From: Aedes albopictus
Taxonomy: Eukaryota > Arthropoda > Insecta > Diptera > Culicidae
Reading direction: 5' to 3'
Assembly (NCBI RefSeq): GCF_035046485.1
Contig: NC_085137.1
Coordinates: 254,842,733 to 254,906,732, forward strand
DNA: 64,000 bases
Position numbers and translations under genes: made by a program. Under the pieces are notes generated by a model. The model worked only from the letters and a program-made list of their open reading frames with translations. It was not told where the DNA came from and made no database searches. Shown piece by piece: positions 54,560 through 63,861 of the stretch. How positions within the stretch are numbered: position 1 is the first letter of the stretch; the number at the start of each line of letters is the position of its first letter.

Positions 54560-54891
54560 ACTGAAGTGCGCGTTTATTCAAATTAAAATTACTCCAAACC
54601 TATCATCAAAGCCCTAACTGCTGACCTAGCTCCTTACCAGGAATTCTGACAACATGCCATGGGTGCTATCGTCGTCGTCGTCGTCGTCATCATCGTCGTT
54701 GCTGCATGCGCGGGACAGTATCTAAGTGCAACGTGTTGTGCGGTGTCGGATTATGCTAGGGAAGCAGATGGATTGGACTGGTGGCGACTAATTGAATCCA
54801 ACGTGACGGCTACTTGTTGTTGTTGTTGGACTTGGCTTAAGCGATGGGCCAAGTCCCTTGATGATGCATCCTCGAGGAGTGGTCTTTAACT
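54560..54891 (-). repeat. 5' LTR of the gypsy/errantivirus element
   Basis: The first 186 bases (54891-54706) match the 3' LTR apart from (TTG)5 against (TTG)8 and a 4-base indel. After ATGCGCGGG the two LTRs are unrelated; here the sequence is (GAC)n-rich, with AATAAACG near 54575. The inner boundary is not fixed. Confidence 0.6.
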
Positions 54892-54967
54892 TATATATTA
54901 ATGGTAAAATTAAACATGGTTGAATTATTAGCTTAACCATATTTTTTTTTTCAGTGTATGCTCAACT

Positions 54968-54990
54968 NNNNNNNNNNNNNNNNNNNNNNN
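54968..54990. other. Assembly gap (23 N)
   Basis: 23 undetermined bases. Confidence 0.99.
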
Positions 54991-55143
54991 GTAGCGAGTG
55001 CATGCCCGATCCCAATAATTATGAAAAATGGCAAAAACCGCTAGTAATCGGTAGGTGTTCTGGCAGAAATTATAGAATACTAGGCTTTTGTTATCTGTAT
55101 TAACAAGATTCTTAGCCCTAGGCTATAGCCTCTTGATATAACT

Positions 55144-55912
55144 TAGCGTGGTTCAAAAAATCGTTTTTGCTCCACACCGCTTATTCGATTCATAACCAGA
55201 TTCTATGCCTTCTCCCAAAATTTGAGCTGAATTGGTAGAAAATTGAGAGTGCACAAGCCCTTCAAAGTTTGTATGGAAATTACTATGGGAAAACGAAGTT
55301 TTTCATTCAATTTACCGTAGTATTTCCCCAAGTGGCCAAGAGTGTTAGTTGACCCTTGATACTCTTAGGCTACTCTATCAGCTACAACTTTGCCGAAGAC
55401 CACATTCAAATCGGACGCCTCATTAATTAGTTATCGATTTTTATCCAATTGCAGAAACTGTAACAGTGATCGTTCAGCTTTCCAGCAGGCAACATTGCAA
55501 CACATGGCGCCAAAGATAGCACACAGAAATCATGGCTACCATGTTTCAAGGCAAATTGCAGTGATGCCCATCGAATAATGTAACCATCATGATCAAAGAT
55601 TTTCATTCTTAATAAAAATCGATAACTAATTAATGGGGCGTCCGATTTGGATGTGGTCTTTGGAAAAGTTGTAGCTGATAGAGTAGCCTAGGAGTACCAA
55701 GGGTCAACTAACACTCTAGGGCATTTGGGAAAATGCTACGGTCAATTGAATGAAAAACGTCGTTTTCCCATATAAATTCCCATACAAACTTTGAAGGGCT
55801 TGTGCACTCTCAATTTTTAACCAAATCCGCCCAATTTTTTGGAGAAGGCTCAGAATCAGGTTACGAATCGAATAAACGGTGTGGAGCAAAAACGATTTTT
55901 TGAACCACGCTA
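55144..55912. mobile_element. Palindromic element, TIR TAGCGTGGTTCAAAAAATCG
   Basis: The two ends, TAGCGTGG.. and ..CCACGCTA, start arms of more than 300 bases that pair almost throughout (CGGACGCCTCATTAATTAG / CTAATTAATGGGGCGTCCG near the centre). No ORF. Terminus and internal words resemble the 43042 element, so they are probably related. Confidence 0.8.
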
Positions 55913-56031
55913 AAACTATGGTTCATTTCGGGACCCACGCTTTACTTCCCTTCCGAAGGAAGAACTCACATTTTGTGAACTGGTCGGGAGTGGAATTCGA
56001 TCCCAAGTACTCGGCGTGATAGTCATGTAAG

Positions 56032-56855
56032 GTAGGGCGGGGCAAGATGGGTCAGTGCCATTTTCGGGCGCATTACTCATGTTTTGATTATGTTAATATT
56101 TTTTTTAGATGACCAGCATGAATATACAAAAGTTTGGGGCATTGATTGAAAAATTATGTACTCTCATTGGAAATAAGAAATAAAATGGTTTTTAGCCATT
56201 TTTCTTATGCGATACATTCCATATAATCTCCATATAACCGGCGCGGGGCAAGATGGGTCACCTTCAATTTTGAACGTATTTTTGGAGCATTCAAAAGTTA
56301 TTTATTTTTTATTACAAGACTATCTCATAAATGACTTCAATCAAGCGGAATGAACGCTCAGTATTATAACCTAAAATTATGATAATTTTTTAGTGAAAAC
56401 ATCGATTTTCAAGTCGCCTTAGGACCACTCAAATCGTAAAGTTTTTTATATTCCAAATTTTCAAGTCGCCTTAGGACCACTCAAATCGTAAAGTTTTTTA
56501 TATTCCAAATAAATTTATAAAATGTTTACTAGTAGCTCTTATTTAATCAGTATGGATTTGGAGCATATATGAATGCGGAACAAATCTTATATTTTGATGT
56601 TTTTCGTTGCGAAAATGTGAATTACTTAAAAGGTGACCCATCTTGCCCCGCACTTTTTTCCGGCGCAAAATCGATCACTTTTTAAAACTGCTTGTTTAAC
56701 ATCATATTTTGTATTCAATGAACTTTTTATCGACTTTTAGCATAGCTAACTAGTGTAATCAATAGTAGCGGACGAATACAAACCAATACGATTTGTATTT
56801 ACAAAGTTATGGTGATCTATTCTTAGATGACCCATCTTGCCCCGCCCCACCCTAC
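56032..56855. mobile_element. Double palindrome with GGGGCAAGATGGGTCA, 824 bp
   Basis: Outer TIR GTAGGGCGGGGCAAGATG (56032) and its inverse at 56855; inner inverted pair GCGGGGCAAGATGGGTCA (56242) and TGACCCATCTTGCCCCGC (about 56635). A 54-base direct duplication lies at 56403-56511. No transposase. Confidence 0.75.
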
Positions 56856-56886
56856 TTTAACCATCACACCAGGTCCTTTCCGATAT

Positions 56887-56916
56887 ACTAAGCTGTGCTA
56901 CACGCACAGCTTAGTA
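56887..56916. repeat. Short perfect hairpin
   Basis: TACTAAGCTGTGC pairs with GCACAGCTTAGTA across a 4-base loop. Isolated; no gene next to it that would make it a terminator. Confidence 0.5.
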
Positions 56917-57030
56917 TTGTATGTCCCAGTTGGGACGTTATTATATTAAATCGATTCAAATGAACTGGAGTGCTCGCCAGAAATTTTCACGCAGGTTTGT
57001 ATACCGTTCATCGTTGCTATATATTGTCGC

Positions 57031-57312
57031 TGTTGCGAAAAAAAGTAGCCAAGCATACATTTTTACTCGGGCACCGCAGGCGCCCGACGTCGAGCCAACC
57101 GTCGTTGCCACGTGAGCGGGCTGCCGTCGTTGCCGTAGCAACGACCCAGCCGCAATCGCAGCAAGCGTGGGCTGAATTTGAATTTTTTGATCAGAAGTGA
57201 AAAAACTGTGACGCGACCTAGAAGTGAAATTTTCGCAACGCGTAGGAAACTAAATTGAATTGTAAAACTCTTTGTTAAACTAGTTAATAATAGTAATAAA
57301 TCAAATAACAGT
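57031..57312 (+). repeat. BEL3 5' LTR (end approximate)
   Basis: At least 57031-57253 is shared with the 3' LTR. CGTAGCAACG-type inverted words occur near 57131. A CA end at AAATAACA (about 57312) is one possibility. Confidence 0.65.
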
Positions 57313-57516
57313 AATATAAAGCGTGTTATTAGTGAATTGCGTGAAATACCAGTTTGAGAAGTAGGTTGAAGTGAACCCGGGTGAAGGTGATTAGCTGTGG
57401 ACAAAATCATCCTACCTGCGTCTGCACCCTGATTAGTGCACGTGTATTGGGAGCCTGTTGGAGCCGAATCTGGTGCTCCTCCCCCGCAACCACGTAACTA
57501 CCCTGAAACAGAGCAG

Positions 57517-58008
57517 GTAAACCACTGTCCCGTGATTCGCTACCAGGAAGTAGCTTACATTTGGCCCTTCTCCCTCCAGGTAAACCACTGTCCCGTGATT
57601 CGCTACCAGGAAGTAGCTTACATTTGGCCCTTCTCCCTCCAGGTAAACCACTGTCCCGTGATTCGCTACCAGGAAGTAGCTTACATTTGGCCCTTCTCCC
57701 TCCAGGTAAACCACTGTCCCGTGATTCGCTACCAGGAAGTAGCTTACATTTGGCCCTTCTCCCTCCAGGTAAACCACTGTCCCGTGATTCGCTACCAGGA
57801 AGTAGCTTACATTTGGCCCTTCTCCCTCCAGGTAAACCACTGTCCCGTGATTCGCTACCAGGAAGTAGCTTACATTTGGCCCTTCTCCCTCCAGGTAAAC
57901 CACTGTCCCGTGATTCGCTACCAGGAAGTAGCTTACATTTGGCCCTTCTCCCTCCAGGTAAACCACTGTCCCGTGATTCGCTACCAGGAAGTAGCTTACA
58001 TTTGGTCC
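57517..58008 (+). repeat. 63-bp tandem repeat, about 7.8 copies
   Basis: Units start at 57517 and every 63 bases to 57958. All begin GTAAACCACTGTCCC and end CCCTTCTCCCTCCAG, practically identical. 63 is a multiple of three, so long open frames appear in several phases; these are by-products. Located in the leader between LTR and gag. Confidence 0.9.
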
Positions 58009-58032
58009 TTCGACTGCCCATGACCGGTTTAT

Positions 58033-61000
58033 ATGGAACAGCAGGTACGACGGTCTGCTAGAATAAATAAAGGTGTAGTTCCTAAGGCTTTAGATAAGTA
58101 CGTAGTTTATATTCCGAAGCAAAGTAACATGCTTCGTACTCCACCCAACGTCTCGAATGTGAATCCCCACGTGGGGGAAAACGTTGCTGCTCAACCGGAC
58201 GCGATTCCAGAGAACAAATCTGTCGCCTCTGGTGCATCGAGAGAACCTGCGAAGTCAACGAGAACCCGAACATCGCGAAGCAGCAGGACTGACAGTCAAA
58301 TCAAGCTCTTGGACCTGGAAGAGCAGAACGAGGAGGCTGAACTGCGAGCTTCCATCGAGCGGGACAGAATCGTGGCTGAGAAGCAGCTTGCTGAACTGCA
58401 GATTCAACACGACCTGGCACTGAAGACCGAGCAGCGGAAAGCGGAGTTCCTGAAGCGGCAGCGAGAACGCGATTTGAGGAAGATCGAGCTGCAGTTTGAC
58501 TCAAGTCACCGATCGGGTACATCGAGCAGATCGAGTACCTACACCGACGTCTCGAAGCGCGTTGCAGATTGGCTTACCGAATCCGATATGGTCAGACCAA
58601 CCAACGTGCATGAATCGTCCCACTGGATAGATCGTCCGTTCCTACAACATCGCGATGCAGGGAATGCGTCGCCCCCCGACGTCTGGAATGCACCGCCTCC
58701 CGGCACATGGAATACGTCGGCCCCCGGCGTGCAGAAAGCCTGGAACCCGGCCACATGGAATGTGCCAGCCCCCGGTGCGCGAAATGCGTCGGCTCCCGGC
58801 ATGCAGAGAGCTGTAAACCAGGGTGCATGGAATGCACCAGCCCCCGGCCTGCGGAACGCGCCAGCATCCGACGTGCGGAATGCGTCGGTACAAGAACCCG
58901 CTGTAAATGAGGTTCTGTCGCAAGCATTCAGAGCACTACAAGGTAGGAACATGCGAGACTTGCCCCCCTTTTCCGGCGACATCATGGAGTGGACCGTTTT
59001 TGAAAACGACTTCAGAACATCCACCGAAGAGTTTCAGCTGTCGGACCGTGACAATCTTCGACGACTGAACAAAGCGCTTCACGGAAAAGCAAGAAAAACT
59101 GTAGAGTCGCTGCTCTCATCGCCTGACAACGTGGAGCAGATTATGCGAATGTTGAAGTCGAACTTCGGCCGCACTGAATGGGTGGTGGCGAACCGACTGG
59201 AGGCGCTGAGAAACCTGGAGACCGTAAAAGAGGGAAACATCGAGTCCTTCCGTGCCTTTTACAATGCGGTAATTGGTACCAAGGTGGCGATGACCAACGC
59301 GAGGGCGGACAACTACCTGATGAATCCCGAACTCATATCGCACCTGGCTGAAAAACTGCCTGCTTTCAGCAAACAGATGTGGGTTCGGCATAAGGCCGCT
59401 CTGATGAAGGAAGGAGTCGCCATCGAGTTCGACACTTTCTCTCGTTGGTTGGAGGATGAGATGGACAACCAGCTCGCGAGTCTCAACCCTGTATTCAGCG
59501 TTAAGAAGCCCAGCTACCAGCCGAAGCCGAAGCCGACAGTCCTGAACGTCAACAGTCGCGACGAAGTGGTAGCGAAGAAGTGTCCTTTGTGCTCCGCAAG
59601 CTCTCACTCTGGCCTGGAGAAGTGCGAGCAGTTCCGGAAGCTGTCGGTTATCCAACGTCGATCTGCTGCTAACTCCTGCAAGGTCTGCTATATCTGCCTG
59701 AAGTTCGACCATGCGAGGAAGAACTGCAAGTCCGAGAAGAAGTGTTCCATCTGCAAGAAGAACCACCATGAACTGGTCCACACCGACGAACCTGCAAGGA
59801 ACTCGAGGATCAGTCGTACGGACGCGGCGAGTAGTGACGATAATGTCTGCAACTTCAACGGCAAGAACACGAACACACTGCTCCGAGTTGGAAAGGTTAA
59901 GATTCGTGGTCCACAAGGCGTCGCTGAAGTATTTGCGCTCTTCGATGAAGGTTCGTCTCTCTCGATGATGGATGCGGCTGTGGCAGAGAGCCTCGGATTG
60001 CGAGGACCGATTGCTCCTGTGACCTACCGCTGGACAAATGGGATCCTGCACAAAGAGGAACAGTCGATGATGCTCTCGTTCCGAATTTCTGGACCTTCCG
60101 ATCAAGCGAAGTGGTACGACGTGAACAATATCCAAACGGTGACAAACATCGCCCTGCCGGCGGTGAAGTTCGACATGGCGAGAGTAAAGCAGCTGTACCC
60201 CATGCTCGATGAAGAGAAGCTGGCTGCGATCCAAGATGCCTGTCCCTGTATGCTGATTGGATCGAACAACGCAGGTCTGATTGTGCCTCTGAAGACGGTG
60301 CAATACTCATTGGATGGTTTGCAGCTGACTCGATGCCACCTTGGATGGACAATCCATGGAGTAGTGGACCCAGCCGGCGCCGGATCGAGCAACCATCATG
60401 CGTTCCTGTGCTCCGAAGACGACGACATCGAGCTTACAGATCTGGTGAAACAGATGTACAAGGTTGATGATTTCGGGATCTCTGGCCATTCGGTGAAAAT
60501 AGCCGACGAAGATCAACGAGCACTGGACATCATGCACCGTACCATTACACGGCGTGGTGATCGTTTCGAGGTTGGCCAGATATACAGGTACAACAACTTC
60601 GTCTTCCCGGATAGCAAGCCTCAAGCCCTACGACGTCTCCAGATCATGGAAAAGAAGATGGACTCGAATCCTGATTTCGCTGATCGGTACTGCAGGAAGA
60701 TCCAGGACTACGTCGACAAAGGATACGCTAGGGAATTGGAACCTGATGAGCTAACTGAAACTCCGAACACCTGGTACCTGCCGCATTTCAGCGTGGCGAC
60801 TGATGAGAAGTTCCGCTTGGTGATGGACGCCAAGGCAAAGTCGCACGGATTTTCCCTGAACGATCTGCTACTGAAGGGTCCGGATTTCGTCCCTCCGCTG
60901 ATCGCGGTACTGATACGGGCCCGAATGAAGAAGATTGCCTTCGTTGCGGACATACGGGAAATGTTCCATCAAGTCCTCATCCGCAGAGAAGATCAGGACT

Positions 61001-63861
61001 CCCAGCGATTTCTTTGGCGTGGCATGAATCGCACGGACCCTCCTAACGAGTACGTTATGCAGGTGATGATATTCGGCGCAGTGTCGTCTCCGTCGATGGC
61101 ACAGTTCATCAAGAACTTCAATGCGAAGGAGCTAGAAGAAAAGCACCCCGGCGTCGAGCGAGCTGTCGTGAAGCAGCACTATGTCGACGACTACTTCGAC
61201 TGCGCGGACACTGAACAAGAAGCCATCGAACTGGTTCAGCGTGTCATTAAGGTGCACGATCAAGGCGGATTCAAGCTAATGAAGTTCTCGTCAAACTCCC
61301 GTGCCGTGTTGGCATCTCTCGATCCGGAAATCGTCGCGGACAAGGAGAGCGACGTTCGTGTCCTCGGAATCGAGTGGGACCTGCAGTCCGACGAATTCGT
61401 CTTCCCGCTAGACTTCCCAAAACTGGATCAGCGATTCCGGACAGCTGAAGCCGTGCCCACGAAGCGGCAACTGCTGAAATTCATGATGGGTATCTTCGAT
61501 CCACTGTGCTTGCTCAGTCCGATCACGATTCAGCTGAAGATCATCTTTCAAGAGCTGTGGCGACTGCAGTCGGGATGGGACGATGAGATTCCTGATGGTC
61601 TGGTGCCGAGATGGATGGAATGGCTGAACGAAACTGCAAGACTGGGAGAAATTCGACTACCGCGGTACTACCATCCGGCGGTGCCATCCTTTAGTGATGT
61701 TGAACTACACGCTTTCTGCGACGCGAGTGACAAAGCTTATGCCTGCGTGATTTACATGGTCCACCGCCGAAAGGAAAGATCACATGTTGCGCTGGTGTAC
61801 GCGAAATCAAGAGTAGCACCCCTGAAGTCGCAGACTGTGCCGCGACTAGAGCTACAAGGATGCGTCCTGGCAAGCCAGATGATAAGCGTTCTTCAAACGG
61901 AGATCATGATCGACATTACCCGGCTGTACTTCTGGACCGATTCGAAGATCTGTTTGTGTTGGTTGAAGTCGGATCAGAAGTTGACGGCCTATGTCGGCGC
62001 ACGCGTAATGAAGATTAAGGAGAATGGTCACGGAGTGCAGTTCTGGCACTGGGTTCCGTCGCAGCTCAACGTGGCGGATTTGGCAACGAAGTATTCGAAG
62101 ATTGGCAGCATGCAGGAATGGCTGCGTGGCCCAGACTTCCTCTACCGGGATAGCTCTACCTGGCCGGTCGACGAATCGTTGGAAATGTCCTCCGAAGAGT
62201 TCACGAGCTTCCACTCCGAAATAACCGTCAAAGATGTGACCGGACCGCTATGCTGTGCGGCGTTCAAAGAAAACTTGATCGATCTACCCGACATCGCCAG
62301 GTTCTCGGATTTCAACCGGCTGATCAGGTCAACTGCGTACTACCTGAAAATGAGAAGACTGTTAGTTTTGCCGAAACGAGAAAAGCCTGATCGGTTGACG
62401 ATCAATGTTCGTGACATGGATGAAGCAAGAAAAGAGTGGTACAGGAAAGTACAATCGGAGACCTTCGAATCCGAGCTGCGTAGCTTAAAGATGTCAGGCT
62501 ACGTGAAAAGTAGCAGTCGTCTGAAAACATACTCCCCGTTTCTCCACGATGGAATCATTCGGATGCGAGGTCGTGTCCAAGATGACAGCAAGCCGTTCGA
62601 GGTGAACAACCCGGTGATCCTTCCCGACGGCCATCCGTTCTGTACGCTGCTGATCCGGATGTATCACATTGCCAACGCACATCAAGGCCTGGAAACCGTC
62701 ATCAACAACGTCAAGGAGCGCCACCGGATACTGAAGATCCGTTCGCAGGTGAAGAAGTACACGATGTCCTGTGTGAAGTGCCGAGAGCTGAGAGCGAAGC
62801 CAACCGTTCCGCAGATGGGAATCCTGCCGCCGGCACGAACAACCCCGCACGTGTATCCGTTCACCTGTACTGGCATCGATTACTTCGGGCCGCTTTCTGT
62901 AAAGGTCGGCCGGCGCGTGGAGAAAAGGTGGGTTGTGCTGTTTACCTGCATGACGTCGAGAGCAGTACACCTGGAAGTGGTGCCATCGCTCGATACGAAC
63001 AGCTGCCTAATGGCAATACGCTGTTTCATGTCTGTCCGTGGACTGCCGCAGTGCATCATGACCGACAACGGTACCAACTTCACCGGTGCCGACCAGGAAC
63101 TGAGGACGCTCGTAAAGTCACTGGACCAGCCGCAGATTGAGGAGTCGTTGAGCGTTAGAGGAGTACAGTGGAAGTTTATACCCCCCGGTGCTCCACATTT
63201 CGGGGGATGCTGGGAGCGATTAGTCCGCTCCGTCAAAACTGCACTTGGTGCAATGCTGCGAGACCGACACCCTACGGACTTGGTGCTCCGGACGGCATTG
63301 TGCGAGGCGATGAACACTGTCAACAATCGGCCGTTGACGCACGTTGCGGACGACCCCCTGGATCCTGAACCGTTAACACCGAACATGCTGCTACTCGGAC
63401 GGAACAACGTGATCCAGTTTGACCACGATTTTGACGAACGGGACCTGGACTGTCGTGCCGCCTACAAGCATTCCCAGATCTATGCGGATCGTTTCTGGCG
63501 CAAGTGGGTGGCCGCATATCGCCCGGAGCTCATCCGGAGTCGCAAATGGCCGGACAACAGGAGGTATCACGAGTACAAGGTTGGTGACATTGTGATGCTG
63601 GTGGACGAGACTCTACATCGTGGTAACTGGCCAAAGGGCGTGGTAGAGAAAACCTACCGTGGCCCGGACGGAAAAATAAGAACTGTTGAGATACGAACTG
63701 CGAAGTCACGGTACAAGCGACCCGTCAGCAAGGTTGTGTTGCTGCAACCCATCAGTTCGTCTTCTGGCCCGGAGAATGTTGCGAAAAAAAGTAGCCAAGC
63801 ATACATTTTTACTCGGGCACCGCAGGCGCCCGACGTCGAGCCAACCGTCGTTGCCACGTGA
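58033..63861 (+). CDS. BEL3 Gag-Pol polyprotein
   Basis: 1,942 codons, ATG 25 bases after the leader repeat. In order: basic N-terminus (VRRSARINKG), coiled region (LEEQNEEAELRASIERDR), a W-N-A-P-x-P-G repeat stretch (about 215-290), gag core (LPPFSGDIMEWTVFENDF), knuckles (CPLCSASSHSGLEKC, CYICLKFDHARKNC, CSICKKNHHELVH), protease-like LFDEGSSLSMM (D638), RT with FVADIREMFHQV and YVDD (1050-1053), RNase H (LHAFCDASDKAYACVIY), integrase HIANAHQG..CVKC with D1616, D1678 and E1728. The DEGS protease form occurs in BEL/Pao elements. The final 28 codons, from AKKSSQAYIFTRAP, are encoded by the 3' LTR. No damage seen. Confidence 0.95.
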   Translation: MEQQVRRSARINKGVVPKALDKYVVYIPKQSNMLRTPPNVSNVNPHVGENVAAQPDAIPENKSVASGASREPAKSTRTRTSRSSRTDSQIKLLDLEEQNEEAELRASIERDRIVAEKQLAELQIQHDLALKTEQRKAEFLKRQRERDLRKIELQFDSSHRSGTSSRSSTYTDVSKRVADWLTESDMVRPTNVHESSHWIDRPFLQHRDAGNASPPDVWNAPPPGTWNTSAPGVQKAWNPATWNVPAPGARNASAPGMQRAVNQGAWNAPAPGLRNAPASDVRNASVQEPAVNEVLSQAFRALQGRNMRDLPPFSGDIMEWTVFENDFRTSTEEFQLSDRDNLRRLNKALHGKARKTVESLLSSPDNVEQIMRMLKSNFGRTEWVVANRLEALRNLETVKEGNIESFRAFYNAVIGTKVAMTNARADNYLMNPELISHLAEKLPAFSKQMWVRHKAALMKEGVAIEFDTFSRWLEDEMDNQLASLNPVFSVKKPSYQPKPKPTVLNVNSRDEVVAKKCPLCSASSHSGLEKCEQFRKLSVIQRRSAANSCKVCYICLKFDHARKNCKSEKKCSICKKNHHELVHTDEPARNSRISRTDAASSDDNVCNFNGKNTNTLLRVGKVKIRGPQGVAEVFALFDEGSSLSMMDAAVAESLGLRGPIAPVTYRWTNGILHKEEQSMMLSFRISGPSDQAKWYDVNNIQTVTNIALPAVKFDMARVKQLYPMLDEEKLAAIQDACPCMLIGSNNAGLIVPLKTVQYSLDGLQLTRCHLGWTIHGVVDPAGAGSSNHHAFLCSEDDDIELTDLVKQMYKVDDFGISGHSVKIADEDQRALDIMHRTITRRGDRFEVGQIYRYNNFVFPDSKPQALRRLQIMEKKMDSNPDFADRYCRKIQDYVDKGYARELEPDELTETPNTWYLPHFSVATDEKFRLVMDAKAKSHGFSLNDLLLKGPDFVPPLIAVLIRARMKKIAFVADIREMFHQVLIRREDQDSQRFLWRGMNRTDPPNEYVMQVMIFGAVSSPSMAQFIKNFNAKELEEKHPGVERAVVKQHYVDDYFDCADTEQEAIELVQRVIKVHDQGGFKLMKFSSNSRAVLASLDPEIVADKESDVRVLGIEWDLQSDEFVFPLDFPKLDQRFRTAEAVPTKRQLLKFMMGIFDPLCLLSPITIQLKIIFQELWRLQSGWDDEIPDGLVPRWMEWLNETARLGEIRLPRYYHPAVPSFSDVELHAFCDASDKAYACVIYMVHRRKERSHVALVYAKSRVAPLKSQTVPRLELQGCVLASQMISVLQTEIMIDITRLYFWTDSKICLCWLKSDQKLTAYVGARVMKIKENGHGVQFWHWVPSQLNVADLATKYSKIGSMQEWLRGPDFLYRDSSTWPVDESLEMSSEEFTSFHSEITVKDVTGPLCCAAFKENLIDLPDIARFSDFNRLIRSTAYYLKMRRLLVLPKREKPDRLTINVRDMDEARKEWYRKVQSETFESELRSLKMSGYVKSSSRLKTYSPFLHDGIIRMRGRVQDDSKPFEVNNPVILPDGHPFCTLLIRMYHIANAHQGLETVINNVKERHRILKIRSQVKKYTMSCVKCRELRAKPTVPQMGILPPARTTPHVYPFTCTGIDYFGPLSVKVGRRVEKRWVVLFTCMTSRAVHLEVVPSLDTNSCLMAIRCFMSVRGLPQCIMTDNGTNFTGADQELRTLVKSLDQPQIEESLSVRGVQWKFIPPGAPHFGGCWERLVRSVKTALGAMLRDRHPTDLVLRTALCEAMNTVNNRPLTHVADDPLDPEPLTPNMLLLGRNNVIQFDHDFDERDLDCRAAYKHSQIYADRFWRKWVAAYRPELIRSRKWPDNRRYHEYKVGDIVMLVDETLHRGNWPKGVVEKTYRGPDGKIRTVEIRTAKSRYKRPVSKVVLLQPISSSSGPENVAKKSSQAYIFTRAPQAPDVEPTVVAT

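Larger units (their letters stand above)
45590..54891 (-). mobile_element. Degraded gypsy/errantivirus-type element with env
   Basis: Minus-strand order: LTR (start 54891), gag (54230-53190), pol (53190-47994), env (47741-45961), polypurine tract (TCAAAGGGGGGAGT at about 46130-46115) and 3' LTR starting AGTTAAAG at 46114. AGTTAA-type LTR starts and a gag without zinc knuckles fit the gypsy/errantivirus group of insect Metaviridae. It is an old genomic copy: PR, pol and env all carry breaks, and other elements are inserted at 49857-51075 and 52321-52778. The low-coordinate end is approximate. Confidence 0.85.

Noticed and set aside
56887..56916. Rho-independent-terminator-like hairpin
   Set aside because: No T tract or gene alongside, and the genome is eukaryotic.
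57433..58061. Long repeated open frames on both strands over the tandem repeat
   Set aside because: The 63-base period is a multiple of three, so any frame open in one unit stays open in all. Nothing indicates translation.
59116..60303. 395-codon minus frame opposite BEL3 gag
   Set aside because: Antisense shadow of the intact gag-pol frame, no independent motif.
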